Made by a program: the position numbers and the translations under genes
DNA from: Achromobacter sp. UMC71
GTDB lineage: Bacteria; Pseudomonadota; Gammaproteobacteria; Burkholderiales; Burkholderiaceae_B
Length of the DNA stretch: 64,000 nt
Assembly: GCF_014170305.1 (NCBI RefSeq)
Contig: NZ_LZZT01000031.1
Span: 186,001 to 250,000 of the forward strand
Reading direction: 5' to 3'
Notes under the pieces: model-generated
The model's input: the letters and a program-made list of their open reading frames with translations, nothing else
What the model was told of the DNA's origin: nothing
The model's database searches: none
Shown: positions 54,807-64,000 of the stretch, one piece after another
How positions within the stretch are numbered: the first letter of the stretch is position 1
Layout: each line of letters opens with the position of its first letter

Positions 54807-55394
54807 ATGCCGCGATCGCGCGCCGAGATGATTGAAGAGACCCGCGGGAAACTGCTGGCGACGGCGCGGGAATCGTTCCGCCGCAGCGGCTACGCGGCGA
54901 CATCGATGGATGATCTGACCGCCGCCGCCGGATTGACCCGAGGAGCGTTGTATCACCATTTTGGTGACAAGCAAGGTTTGCTGGCGGCGGTGGTCGAGCT
55001 GATCGATGGTGAGATGGATCAGCGGCTGCAGGATATCTCCCGGCGCGCACCGGACGCCTGGACCGGCTTGCGCGAGCGCTGCCACGCCTATCTGGAAATG
55101 GCGAACGAACCGGAGATTCGCCGGATCGTGCTGCAAGACGCGCGCGCGGTGCTGGGCCACAACGGCAACACCGCGCAAGACCAGTGCAGCGTATCGCTGG
55201 GCACGTTGCTGCAGACCTTGATGGAGCAAGGCCGTATCGGCCCGGCCGATCCGCGCGCGCTGGCCCGGATGCTCTATGGCGGTCTGGCCGAAAGCGCCTT
55301 CTGGATCGCCGCCGGCGACGATGGCCCGGCGCGTCTGGCGCAAGCGCTGCAAGCCGTGGATCTGCTGTTGCAAGGGCTGCGGCGAGAGCCGTGA
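54807..55394 (+). CDS. TetR-family repressor of the divergent MFS exporter
   Basis: A regulator of 195 residues. The HTH is at about residues 25-60 (TSMDDLTAAAGLTRGALYHHF, then GDKQGLL). The C-terminal domain resembles the TetR_C group of AcrR-type repressors. I prefer the ATG at 54807 (MPRSRAEM) because GGGAG stands six bases ahead; the in-frame ATG at 54789 lies inside operator 2 and has no binding site. Two matching palindromes between the genes make control of the MFS gene and of itself very likely. Confidence 0.9.
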   Translation: MPRSRAEMIEETRGKLLATARESFRRSGYAATSMDDLTAAAGLTRGALYHHFGDKQGLLAAVVELIDGEMDQRLQDISRRAPDAWTGLRERCHAYLEMANEPEIRRIVLQDARAVLGHNGNTAQDQCSVSLGTLLQTLMEQGRIGPADPRALARMLYGGLAESAFWIAAGDDGPARLAQALQAVDLLLQGLRREP

Positions 55395-55516
55395 CGGCAG
55401 CCCCGCCGGCGCGCATAATGCAGCACGGTATTTTTCCTGGCAGGCCGCAACGGCCCGCCGCGCAAGGCCGGCGCGTAAACCCGGCCCCCTACGACTTTGA
55501 ACGCCTGATTCCGCAT

Positions 55517-56005
55517 ATGAAGCTCTTGCGCCCTTACGCCTTGGCCGCCCTGCTCTGTGGCACCGCGCTGCTGCCCGCCGCCGCTTCCGCTCAACCGCCA
55601 GCCCCCGAGACCGCCCAGGCCCTGGTCGGCAAATGGCGGCACCAGACCATGTTGCGCACGGTAGACGGCCAGGCCTTGCCGCCGCAGCCCGCCGGCGGCT
55701 CGGGCGTCGCGGAATTCCGCGCGGACGGCACCTGGTCCATGCAAGGACCCGGCATGGTGTCCAGCGGCACCTACCGCTGGCTGGACGCCAAGCGCATCGA
55801 GCAGACGCTGGAACAATCCACCAGCAAGTACGAGCTGGGCGTGGCCTCGATCCGCTACGTGAAGATCCAGGGCGATCACCTGAGCCTGACCCGCATCCAG
55901 GACCGCAAGGAAATGGACAAGCTGATGCCTGCAGCCGCGCCCGGCACCAAGCGGCCGGACGAGCTGATCGTCACCAACGTTTTCACCCGGTTGCCCGCCG
56001 ACTGA
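55517..56005 (+). CDS. Secreted lipocalin-like protein, unknown function
   Basis: A 162-residue protein with a clear signal peptide (KLLRPYALAALLCGTALLPA, cleavage after AAASAQ near residue 26). The mature part starts with a GKWRHQTM stretch and has GVAEFRADGTWSMQGPGMV and a GTYRWLDAKRIEQTL segment, a beta-strand pattern like lipocalin-type or DUF4488-like proteins that begin with a G-x-W motif. No Cys after the signal, so not a lipoprotein. The start at 55517 is chosen for the signal peptide; no good ribosome binding site is seen. Confidence 0.7.
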   Translation: MKLLRPYALAALLCGTALLPAAASAQPPAPETAQALVGKWRHQTMLRTVDGQALPPQPAGGSGVAEFRADGTWSMQGPGMVSSGTYRWLDAKRIEQTLEQSTSKYELGVASIRYVKIQGDHLSLTRIQDRKEMDKLMPAAAPGTKRPDELIVTNVFTRLPAD

Positions 56006-56132
56006 ACGCCCGCCTGCGCGAACAGGAGAGCCTGGCGCAGGCCCCTGATGCCCGCGCGGCTCGGCCGAACGCGGTATAGGAGGATGCAACCTTCTTTGCT
56101 ACGCTGGGTCACACTCCTGGAGGCCATCATCC

Positions 56133-56438
56133 ATGAAGCAGAAGATCCGCGTGCTTTGCGTGCAGCCGTCGTCCCCGTCGGCGCGCTTTGCGTTCCTGGC
56201 GATCGCGCTGCGCTGGTCGCTGGGCGCGACGCCCCGGCCCGAACGGCTGCGGATCGGTCCCCACGACCTGGCGCCCGTCGGCTCCGAGGCTGCCTTCTGG
56301 ATGTTTGCACTGCGCCATGCCCTGTCGTCGCAGTCCGTGCTTGTGACGCGCGGCGATCACTGGGATGTCGGCGCCTCGGTCGACGGCGATGAAATCCGCG
56401 CCTTCGGCCGCAAGTTCGCGCTGCGCCAGTGCCTGTAG
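56133..56438 (+). CDS. Hypothetical protein
   Basis: A 101-residue basic protein, not recognised. KIRVLCVQPSSPSARFAFLAIALRW at the start could be a weak membrane or amphipathic segment; the rest has RIGPHDLAPVGSEAAFWMFAL and VTRGDHWDVGASVDGDEIRAFG. GGAGG nine bases upstream of the ATG supports the start. It stands alone between a secreted protein gene and a convergent small gene. Confidence 0.55.
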   Translation: MKQKIRVLCVQPSSPSARFAFLAIALRWSLGATPRPERLRIGPHDLAPVGSEAAFWMFALRHALSSQSVLVTRGDHWDVGASVDGDEIRAFGRKFALRQCL

Positions 56439-56474
56439 CGCCCCTCGCCGCCCTATAACCGCGCTGCCCTACTC

Positions 56475-56726
56475 CTAGACGGGTGGCTTGCGGTGATAGG
56501 CGGCCAATTGTTCGGCCGTCCAGCGCTGTTTGGCCTCTTCCTGACAGCAGGTCCGGAACACCCGCGCGCCGACGTCCAGAAAACCCCGCACATCCTCGTC
56601 CGTCAGCTTGCCTTGCACTTTCATCAGGCAGTCCGCGTAGGCGGACAGAATGCCGTCCCACCCCTCGGGTTTGGCGGGCGCGACGGGTTTACTGATCATG
56701 CAAACCATCATTTCGTTATGGTCCAT
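56475..56726 (-). CDS. Hypothetical protein
   Basis: An 83-residue protein, not recognised, probably helical. It has GWDGILSAYADCLMKVQGKL, DEDVRGFLDVGARVF and RTCCQEEAKQRWTAEQLAAYH. Its Cys residues include a CC pair. The ATG at 56726 with GGGGAA six bases upstream decides the start. Confidence 0.6.
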   Translation of the reverse strand: MDHNEMMVCMISKPVAPAKPEGWDGILSAYADCLMKVQGKLTDEDVRGFLDVGARVFRTCCQEEAKQRWTAEQLAAYHRKPPV

Positions 56727-56898
56727 ACTGATTCCCCACTGAAGCCGGGCCGCGGCCCCGAGGGCCACAGCGATCAGACTGGCAAATCAGCAGCAAGCGC
56801 CATGCCTGCCACGGGCCCGGGCGCCGCAGTAACCTGAAGGCGCCCATCCGCCGCGCCAGGCCCGGCCGCGCAGTGCAAAAACTACCGTTATCGCCCGA

Positions 56899-58533
56899 TC
56901 AGCGCTTAGGCACCGCGGGGTCCGGCGCCCGTCCCCGCAGCAAGGCCTCGGGACGGGTCTGCAGGTAGTTGGACAGGTCCCGCAGCGAGCGCGCAGCCCT
57001 GCCCAGCTCGCGCGCCGCGACGCCGGCATCCCCCACCAGCGTACCGTCGGGCTGCAGCATATTGCCCACGGCGGCCAACGAGCGGGTGGCGTCGCGCAGC
57101 AGGGCCTGGGCCGCCGGCGCCACTTGCGTGTCCAGCCGCCTGGCCAGGCTGGACGTGGCGCGCAACAGGCCGCTCAATTCGATACCGATCGAATCGAACG
57201 GCACCTTGTCCAACCGGGTCATGATGCGGCTGATCTGCTGCTGCAGCTGGTCCAGATTGTTCGGCACGGTGGGCAGGAACGGCACTTCCTCCATCTTGAA
57301 CGCCACCGGCGCGGCATCCGGAAACACCGCCAGGGCGACATAGAGCTGGCCGGTCAGCAGATTGCCGATGCGCAATTGGGCGCGCAGGCCGCGCTCGACC
57401 AGGGCGGTCATCAAGCGGCCGCTGGGGCGCGCAAGGTCCGGGCCGGTGTACTCGCGCACGTCCCCGAGCGCTTGCCTGCCCAGCCGTTCGGGATAGACCG
57501 TGGCCGACACGACGGCATAGAACAGGCCGGTGGCATTGTCGAATTCCAGCCCGATCGCATCCACCTGCCCCAGCGCCGCACCAAACCCGTCGATGGGCGC
57601 ACCGACCGCCAGCCCGCGCACCGATTGGTCAAAGCGCATGCGTATCCGCAACGGCTGGCCGTCGGGCTGCGCGCGAGCGGCCTCTTCGTTGGGAAACAGG
57701 GCGAATGCCGTGCCCGGCGGGGCCGGCGGGCGCTCGCGCGCGTCGAAGGTTTCGAACGCCATGCCGCCGATCGCCACCGACAGCAGCGATTGCGAGCGCA
57801 CCTTCAGCCCGCGCGAGTCCACGGTGAAGTCGATGCCGCCCGCGTTCCAGAACCGCGAGCCGGCATTGACGTGCGCGTCGTAAGGCGCGTCGACGAACAC
57901 CTCGACGGTGACGCCCGAACCGCCGCTGTCCAACTGGTAGCCGATGACTTCGCCGACCGCGACGCGCCGGTAATAGACGGGGGAACCGATTTCCAGGGAA
58001 CCCAGATCGCTGGCGTGCAGCGCATAGCGCTTGCCGCTGCGGTCCTGGGCCACCTGAGGCGGCGTTTCCAGGCCGGTGAACGCGGATTTGGCCGCCGGGC
58101 GCGCGCCGTCCTTGCGCGGGCCGGCCGGGTCCACGCCGATGTACGCGCCAGACAGCAAGGTGCTCAAGCCAGACACCCCGTTCAGCGTCAGGCGCGGCCG
58201 GACCACCCAGAATGCGGTGCCGTCGCGCAACAGATCGGCGGCGTCCTGATTCAGGCGGATGGTCGCCACCACGCCTGAGCGGTCGGCGTTGAGCGCCACG
58301 CGCTCGACCACGCCCACCACGACTTCCTTGAAACGGACCTGGGTCTTGCCGGCCTCCAGGCTTTCGGCCGTGCGAAAGGCGATGGTGGCGGTGGGACCGG
58401 CCTGCAGCCAGGCATGCAGCACCAGCAACAAGCCGCCCAAGGCGGCCACGGCGGGCACCAGCCAGATCCAGGAAATACGCCGGCGGCGCCCGCGCGGGGC
58501 TGCGGCAACGCTGGCAGGTTCTGGCTCAGGCAT
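56899..58533 (-). CDS. pqiB: MCE-domain intermembrane transport protein, PqiB-like
   Basis: A 544-residue protein with one N-terminal TM (residues 22-45, WIWLVPAVAALGGLLLVLHA) and three MCE domains, beginning near residues 50, 165 and 295. A C-terminal coiled-coil helix region follows (LDQLQQQISRIMTRLDKVPF). PqiB proteins build a periplasm-spanning lipid conduit. The partners PqiA (inner-membrane) and PqiC (lipoprotein) normally lie in the same operon; here neither is adjacent, and the neighbours are small unknown genes. GAGGGGGG precedes the ATG. Confidence 0.88.
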   Translation of the reverse strand: MPEPEPASVAAAPRGRRRRISWIWLVPAVAALGGLLLVLHAWLQAGPTATIAFRTAESLEAGKTQVRFKEVVVGVVERVALNADRSGVVATIRLNQDAADLLRDGTAFWVVRPRLTLNGVSGLSTLLSGAYIGVDPAGPRKDGARPAAKSAFTGLETPPQVAQDRSGKRYALHASDLGSLEIGSPVYYRRVAVGEVIGYQLDSGGSGVTVEVFVDAPYDAHVNAGSRFWNAGGIDFTVDSRGLKVRSQSLLSVAIGGMAFETFDARERPPAPPGTAFALFPNEEAARAQPDGQPLRIRMRFDQSVRGLAVGAPIDGFGAALGQVDAIGLEFDNATGLFYAVVSATVYPERLGRQALGDVREYTGPDLARPSGRLMTALVERGLRAQLRIGNLLTGQLYVALAVFPDAAPVAFKMEEVPFLPTVPNNLDQLQQQISRIMTRLDKVPFDSIGIELSGLLRATSSLARRLDTQVAPAAQALLRDATRSLAAVGNMLQPDGTLVGDAGVAARELGRAARSLRDLSNYLQTRPEALLRGRAPDPAVPKR

Positions 58534-58622
58534 GCAGACCCCCCTCTGGCGGTTATCCCATCAGAGTCGCCCCATGGCGGACATGGCGCAAGAGGGTATT
58601 CCCGATGCCGGGCGTGGGCGCG

Positions 58623-58931
58623 CTAGAACTCTGGCAGTTCGAACAGCGTATGCAGGGTGGAACTGGGCGCGGGCGCGGACGCCAGATGCTCGCGCCCGTC
58701 GTCGTCGGCCAGCACGCGCACGGGACGCGAGGCGACCGAACGGCCGTCCACGCTGATCATGGTTTCGACGTCGGCGCCGGCCTTGATGGCCTCGATGACT
58801 TCGGAGGCCGCCGCCGTGACGGGGTCGCTGACCCAACCGGGCACGCCGCGTTCGGCCAGCCCCCAACGCACATAGGCGACATGGCCGCTGACGGGTTCTT
58901 TACGAACGGCGACGATCGCATAAAAAGACAT
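58623..58931 (-). CDS. Hypothetical protein
   Basis: A 102-residue protein, not recognised by name. SFYAIVAVRKEPVSGHVAYVRWGL at the start and VIEAIKAGADVETMISVDGRSV in the middle look like a compact alpha/beta domain; it ends in HTLFELPEF. GGAGG five bases before the ATG supports the start. It lies about 90 bases upstream of the PqiB-like gene on the same strand and could be cotranscribed. Confidence 0.65.
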   Translation of the reverse strand: MSFYAIVAVRKEPVSGHVAYVRWGLAERGVPGWVSDPVTAAASEVIEAIKAGADVETMISVDGRSVASRPVRVLADDDGREHLASAPAPSSTLHTLFELPEF

Positions 58932-58999
58932 CCAGGCCTCCCTAAAGTATGTGGCCCGGATCGTATAACAACTTGGCTGACCTGCGATGACAGCTGCGG

Positions 59000-59953
<954 letters not shown>

Positions 59954-60526
59954 TCAGCGGCTGGAGGTCATGCGGCGCAGCACGCCGTCGCGCAGCACAT
60001 AGTGGTGGAACAGGGCCGCCACCGCGTGGATACAGGCCAGCACGATGATGCTCCAGGCCACCGTATTGTGCAGGCCGCCGATGAAACGCCGCTGCTCGTG
60101 GTCGATGCTGATCAGCGTGGGAATATCGAACAGCCCGAAAAAGGCGAACGGCTCACCCTGGGCCCAGCGGAACAGGAACCCCAGCACGATCTGGGTCGCC
60201 AGCAGCAGATACAGCAGCCCGTGCATGCCCGAGCTGGCCAGGCGCAACCACCCCGCCCCGGCCGGCGCCAGCCGCCGGCCCGCGGCCAGGCGCCAGACGG
60301 CGCGCAGCACGAACACCGCCGCGAACAGCAGCCCGAACGAAATATGCAGCGATTGCAGCAGGCGCCGCGTGGGCGTGCCGCGCGGCAGGAAGCCCCAGAT
60401 TTCCGCCAGGGCAAACAGGCCGACCACCAGGAGGACGGTGAGCCAATGGAATACGATGGTGGCCCGATCGTAATGCAGGTTGCCGGCAGGGGAAGTCGGG
60501 ATCGAGGCGGTGGTCACAAGATACAC
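59954..60526 (-). CDS. Cytochrome b561 family protein
   Basis: Inner-membrane di-heme cytochrome of 190 residues with four TM helices. Candidate heme ligands are His in YDRATIVFHWLTV (helix 1), QSLHISFGLL (helix 2), GLHNTVAWS (helix 4 start) and HAVAALFHHYVLRDGVLRRM at the end, which is the family signature. CybB-type proteins oxidise ubiquinol and can reduce superoxide. The start is a GTG at 60526; a GTG three codons later is an alternative. Confidence 0.92.
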   Translation of the reverse strand: MYLVTTASIPTSPAGNLHYDRATIVFHWLTVLLVVGLFALAEIWGFLPRGTPTRRLLQSLHISFGLLFAAVFVLRAVWRLAAGRRLAPAGAGWLRLASSGMHGLLYLLLATQIVLGFLFRWAQGEPFAFFGLFDIPTLISIDHEQRRFIGGLHNTVAWSIIVLACIHAVAALFHHYVLRDGVLRRMTSSR

Positions 60527-60598
60527 TCGTCAGCTAGGGGCCTGTTCCCAGGCAACGCCCGCCAGAATATTGATTTCAGACTTACGACAACCTGATTC

Positions 60599-61225
60599 AT
60601 GGATACCGATACCCTCCGGGGCCGGCTGGAATTTCTCCGCCAGGCCGAACGGCTGAAAGACGTGCTGCGCAGCGCCCGCAGTTCGGGCGGCCGCCAGGAA
60701 AGCACCGCGGAACACACCTGGCGCCTCTGCCTGATGGCAATGATGCTGGAAGACGGCCTGGCTGGCCTGGACTTCGCCCGCATCCTGAAGCTTTGCGTCA
60801 TCCATGACCTGGGCGAAGCCATCCACGGCGACGTGCCGGCCATCCATCAGGCCCCCGGCGTCGACAAAGGCGCCCAGGAACGCCGGGACCTGCTGGCCCT
60901 GGCCGGCCCGCTGGACGCCACGGCCCGCGCCCAGCTGCTGGCGCTGTGGGACGACTACGAAAATGCCGTCTCGCCCGAGGCCCGGGCGGTGAAAGCCATG
61001 GACAAGCTCGAGACCCTGCTGCAACATAACCAGGGTGCCAACGAGCCGGACTTCGACTACGCGTTCAATCTGGACTACGGCCGCAAGTACACCGACGCCC
61101 TGCCCCTTTTTCGCGAACTGCGCCGGCTGGTGGACGCCGACACCCAGGCCCGCATCCGCGAGCAGGCCGCCGCGCGACCGGCCGGCGCCACGCGACGCCC
61201 TCTTGCCGAGGGCGACGTCACGTAG
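60599..61225 (+). CDS. HD-domain phosphohydrolase (HDDC2/YfbR-like)
   Basis: Metal-dependent phosphohydrolase of 208 residues; relatives are 5'-deoxynucleotidases. The first His is in ESTAEHTWRLCLMAM, the HD pair in CVIHDLGEAIHGD, and the distal Asp in VKAMDKLETLLQH. The C-terminal tail (ARPAGATRRPLAEGDVT) is unconserved. No strong ribosome binding site before the ATG. The next gene follows after 49 bases on the same strand. Confidence 0.9.
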   Translation: MDTDTLRGRLEFLRQAERLKDVLRSARSSGGRQESTAEHTWRLCLMAMMLEDGLAGLDFARILKLCVIHDLGEAIHGDVPAIHQAPGVDKGAQERRDLLALAGPLDATARAQLLALWDDYENAVSPEARAVKAMDKLETLLQHNQGANEPDFDYAFNLDYGRKYTDALPLFRELRRLVDADTQARIREQAAARPAGATRRPLAEGDVT

Positions 61226-61274
61226 CCGAATGCCACGGCGTCCTGCCGCGCCGCCTCAACCACATGAGAAAAGC

Positions 61275-62492
61275 ATGGGATTCCTAGATTCGCTGTTACG
61301 GCGCAAGCCTACACAGGACCAGTTTGCCGAGCTTTTCATTGCCGCCGTGCGGCAGCGTGGTTACAAGGGCGACCTGGCCTATAAGGCCGACGAATTCCGC
61401 CTGCTGCAAGGCGAAGGCTCGTATTTCAACCTGCACAATGCCTATCACGCCTACTGTCATGCGCCGGGCGGACAGCGCCAGGGCGCCCTGCAAGGCTTCG
61501 TCTCCACGCTGCTGAGCAGCGGCCAGGCCGTGCCGCAATCGCTGGCCGAGGCCCGCCCCCTGCTGCGGCCCGTGATCCGCAATCTGGGCGCAGTCGAAGA
61601 CGTGCGCATGCACCACGTGCGCACCGACGGCAACGACACCGATTTCCACCCCGCAGTGCGCCCCTTCGGCGACGATTGCGTGGTCCTGTTGGCGTTGGAT
61701 CACCCCGAATCCATCTCGACCCTGACCAACGGCCCCGAGGCCGCCTGGGGGATCTCGTTCGAGCAGGCCCTGGCCATCGCCATCGACAACCTGCGCGACT
61801 CGGCCGACGACTTCGTGGAAGTGGCGCCCGGCGTCTACAGCGGTGGCTGGGAAGACGGCTACGACACCAGCCGCGCGCTGCTGCCCGACATGCTCGAGCG
61901 CGTGCCGGTGCGCGGTCGCCCTGTATTCATGATGCCCACCCGAGACCTGTTGCTGGTCAGCGGCGACAACGACGACGCCGGCCTGATGAAGATGGCCGAG
62001 CTCTGCCAGCAGGTCATGCCGCATGGCCGCCCGGTGTCGCCGCACATGTACCACTACGCCGACGTCGGCGTCGAACGCTACCGGCCGTCGCAAGACGGCA
62101 CCAACCGCCAGTTGACCCATCTGGCGCGGCTGCTGGCCAAGGGCGACTACGACGCGCAAAAGGAAACCCTGGACCGCATCCATGAAGAACAGGGCATCGA
62201 CGTGTTCGTCGCCAACTACAACCTGTTCACGCAAGACAACGACGCCACCGCGTCGTTCTCGGTGGCGTCCTGGACGCGCGGCGTGGACACGTCCCTGCCC
62301 CAGGTCGACCGCCTGGCGCTCGTGCGGCCCGATGCCGCCGACGACATTGGCGAAGTCCGCGTCGTACGCTGGGAACAGGCCCTGGCCGTGCTGGCGCCCC
62401 TGCTGGAGCGCGAAGACGTCTACCCGGTGCGCTACCGCACCCGTGGCTTTCCCAGCGACGCGCAGCTGCTGCAATTGCAGGCCATCGACTGA
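61275..62492 (+). CDS. DUF1444/YtpQ-like protein
   Basis: A soluble protein of 405 residues. It starts MGFLDSLLRRKPTQDQFAELF. WGISFEQALAIAIDNLRDSA, VVLLALDHPESISTLTNG and DLLLVSGDNDDAGLMKMAEL recall the pattern of the UPF0354 (YtpQ) family, where the middle domain holds the similarity. The C-terminal 130 residues (after GTNRQLTHLARLL) look like an added domain. Function unknown. The ATG at 61275 follows GAGAAAAGC. Confidence 0.65.
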   Translation: MGFLDSLLRRKPTQDQFAELFIAAVRQRGYKGDLAYKADEFRLLQGEGSYFNLHNAYHAYCHAPGGQRQGALQGFVSTLLSSGQAVPQSLAEARPLLRPVIRNLGAVEDVRMHHVRTDGNDTDFHPAVRPFGDDCVVLLALDHPESISTLTNGPEAAWGISFEQALAIAIDNLRDSADDFVEVAPGVYSGGWEDGYDTSRALLPDMLERVPVRGRPVFMMPTRDLLLVSGDNDDAGLMKMAELCQQVMPHGRPVSPHMYHYADVGVERYRPSQDGTNRQLTHLARLLAKGDYDAQKETLDRIHEEQGIDVFVANYNLFTQDNDATASFSVASWTRGVDTSLPQVDRLALVRPDAADDIGEVRVVRWEQALAVLAPLLEREDVYPVRYRTRGFPSDAQLLQLQAID

Positions 62493-62544
62493 CATCCAGG
62501 CGGGCACCGGCGGCCGCATCCACTGCCGCGGCGCCAGCCCTTCC

Positions 62545-63255
62545 CTACGCCTGCGTGGCCGGTTCGCTCACCAAGCGGTACGCCAGCGCCCCGATGATCG
62601 CCCCGGCGATCGGCGCCACCCAGAACAACCACAGCTGTTCCAACGCCCAGCCCCCCACGAACAGCGCAGGCCCCGTGGAACGCGCCGGATTGACCGAGGT
62701 GTTGGTAACCGGAATGCTGACCAGGTGGATCAGCGTCAGCGCCAGACCGATTGGAATGGCGGCAAAGCCGGCCGGGGCGCGCTTGGCGGTGGCGCCCAGG
62801 ATCACGAACAGGAAGCCCGCCGTCATCACGACTTCAGTCACCAGCGCGGCGCCCATCGAGTACTTGCCGGGCGAATACGCGTCATAGCCGTTGGCCGCGA
62901 AGTGGCTGCCTTTCAGATCGAAGCCCAGCTTGCCGTCGGCGATCACCGCCAATACCGCCGCCGCCGCGATGGCCCCCAGCACCTGCGCCACCACGTAGGG
63001 CAGGATTTCCTTGGCCGGGAAACGCCCTCCCGCCACCAGTCCGACCGTGACCGCAGGGTTGAAATGGCCGCCCGAAATATGGCCGACGGCAAACGCCATG
63101 GTCAACACCGTCAGGCCGAACGCCAGCGCCACGCCCGCAAAGCCAATGCCCAGTTGCGGAAAGCCCGCCGCCAGCACCGCGGCCCCGCAGCCGCCCAGCA
63201 CCAGCCAGAACGTGCCGAAGCATTCCGCGCCGCAGCGCTTTGACAATGGGTACAT
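62545..63255 (-). CDS. aqpZ: Aquaporin Z
   Basis: Water channel of the inner membrane, 236 residues with six TMs. The two pore NPA motifs are in [11 protein letters not shown] and [12 protein letters not shown], the latter with the selectivity-filter Arg. [19 protein letters not shown] is the AqpZ-type start. It is convergent with the DUF1444-like gene, and the LysE-family gene is divergent on its other side. Confidence 0.96.
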   Translation of the reverse strand: MYPLSKRCGAECFGTFWLVLGGCGAAVLAAGFPQLGIGFAGVALAFGLTVLTMAFAVGHISGGHFNPAVTVGLVAGGRFPAKEILPYVVAQVLGAIAAAAVLAVIADGKLGFDLKGSHFAANGYDAYSPGKYSMGAALVTEVVMTAGFLFVILGATAKRAPAGFAAIPIGLALTLIHLVSIPVTNTSVNPARSTGPALFVGGWALEQLWLFWVAPIAGAIIGALAYRLVSEPATQA

Positions 63256-63384
63256 GATTCGCCCTCCAAGCGGAAAACTAGATGGTCGGCCAAAGTAGCG
63301 CCGCCGATTTCAAAACAATGCAAATTCCTTTCGATTCTTGACATTGCTATGCTTGGCGCTGTTTTCCTACCCCCACCATGACCG

Positions 63385-64000
63385 ATGGACGCCACCACCC
63401 TATTGCTGTACGTCGTCACCGTCAGCGCCGTCATGGCCAGCCCCGGCCCGTCCATGCTGCTGGCGCTGAACAACGGCGCCTGCCACGGCATGCGCGTCGC
63501 GGGCTTCGGCATCGCGGGTGCGATGCTGTCTGATCTTTTGCTGATCGGCGCGGTGGGCTGCGGCCTGGGCGCATTGCTGCAGGCGTCCGAGCACCTGTTC
63601 GCGATCGTCAAATGGGGCGGCGCGGCGTACCTGCTGTACCTGGCCTGGGCGATCTGGCATTCGCCGGCCCGGGCATTGCGCGTCAGCCCGACGGAGGTGT
63701 CGGCGAGCGGCAAAAAAGCCTTTCTGCGGGCGCTGCTGGTGGGGTTGTCGAACCCCAAGGGCGTCCTGTTTTTCTCGGCCTTCCTGCCGCAATTCATCCA
63801 GCCGGCAGCGCCGGTCGCCTCGCAGTACGTGATGCTGGCGCTGGTCAGCGCCGCGATCGACTGCGTGATGATGTGCCTGTATGCCTACGGCGGCCGCCAC
63901 GCCATGCGCGTCTTTTCGGCCAGCGTCATGACCTGGGTCAATCGCGGTTGCGCCGGCATGCTGGCATTGCTGGCGCTGGGCTTGAGCCTGTATCGACGCA
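63385..64000 (+). CDS. LysE/RhtB-family amino-acid exporter (cut by window edge)
   Basis: Inner-membrane exporter of amino acids or their analogues. About 205 residues are present without a stop, near the full family length. MASPGPSMLLALNNGACHGM carries the PGP motif of helix 1, GGAAYLLYLAW is the third-helix phrase, and LLVGLSNPKGVLFFSAFLPQF is the diagnostic family motif. The ATG at 63385 (MDATTLLLYVV) is preferred; an ATG at 63378 is in another frame. Substrate unknown (homoserine lactone, threonine or other). Confidence 0.9.
   Translation, partial: MDATTLLLYVVTVSAVMASPGPSMLLALNNGACHGMRVAGFGIAGAMLSDLLLIGAVGCGLGALLQASEHLFAIVKWGGAAYLLYLAWAIWHSPARALRVSPTEVSASGKKAFLRALLVGLSNPKGVLFFSAFLPQFIQPAAPVASQYVMLALVSAAIDCVMMCLYAYGGRHAMRVFSASVMTWVNRGCAGMLALLALGLSLYRR

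Overview
The window is a GC-rich chromosomal segment (about two thirds G+C by eye) from a betaproteobacterium, most likely of the family Alcaligenaceae (Achromobacter/Bordetella type). That placement is inference. It rests on the gene content and order: phosphoglycerate-mutase-like gene-recJ then prfB-SDR-lysS; a complete iscRSUA-hscBA-fdx-iscX operon; tig-clpP-clpX-lon; and a metal-independent type KdsA. No rRNA, tRNA, CRISPR array, transposase, integrase or phage gene is visible. Most of the window is conserved core genome with a few small accessory pockets.

Layout. 1-0.6 kb: the start of a Fur-type regulated siderophore receptor that runs off the left edge. 0.6-3.4 kb (minus): lolC-lolD and a TatD nuclease. 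3.6-6.2 kb (plus): phosphoglycerate-mutase-like gene and recJ. 6.3-7.6 kb: an organic-anion MFS transporter. 7.9-11.7 kb (plus): prfB with its programmed +1 frameshift, an SDR, lysS and a small membrane protein. 11.7-15.3 kb: a MocR-type regulator divergent from a benE transporter that is followed by a YggS gene. 15.4-24.9 kb: a tightly overlapping eight-gene minus-strand operon (livG-livH-livM-livK-livF-acyl-CoA ligase-thiolase-tetR) divergent from a PaaG-like crotonase; together these look like uptake and CoA-dependent breakdown of an unidentified carboxylic acid. 24.9-28.0 kb: a second iron-type TonB receptor and a two-domain methylglyoxal synthase. 28.1-33.8 kb: the Fe-S assembly operon with IscR sites in front. 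33.9-38.8 kb: LMW phosphatase, uvrB, an aromatic aminotransferase and lexA with an SOS box. 38.9-45.0 kb: lon, clpX, clpP and tig (protein quality control). 45.2-50.3 kb: a LoiP-like protease, a YqhA-like membrane protein, two cold-shock genes flanking a DUF924 gene, and several small unknowns. 50.4-53.4 kb: a D-amino-acid PLP lyase with RidA, a divergent LysR regulator and a second RidA. 53.5-56.7 kb: an MFS exporter divergent from a TetR repressor with palindromic operators, then small unknowns. 56.9-64 kb: an orphan PqiB-like MCE protein, kdsA, cytochrome b561, an HD phosphohydrolase, a DUF1444-like protein, aquaporin Z, and a LysE-family exporter that runs off the right edge.

Regulatory signals that can be read directly are a strength of this window: Fur-like boxes, a MocR-type inverted repeat, an 18-bp palindrome between the liv operon and the crotonase, two IscR-type sites, a near-perfect LexA box, a sigma-32-type promoter for lon, about 130-nt leaders on both csp genes with a shared element, a LysR-type palindrome and paired TetR operators. 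I found no convincing new defence, mobile or biosynthetic system. The observations most worth following are the tandem methylglyoxal-synthase fold, the paired csp leaders, the liv/acyl-CoA unit with its candidate operator, and the RidA-LysR-RidA cluster.
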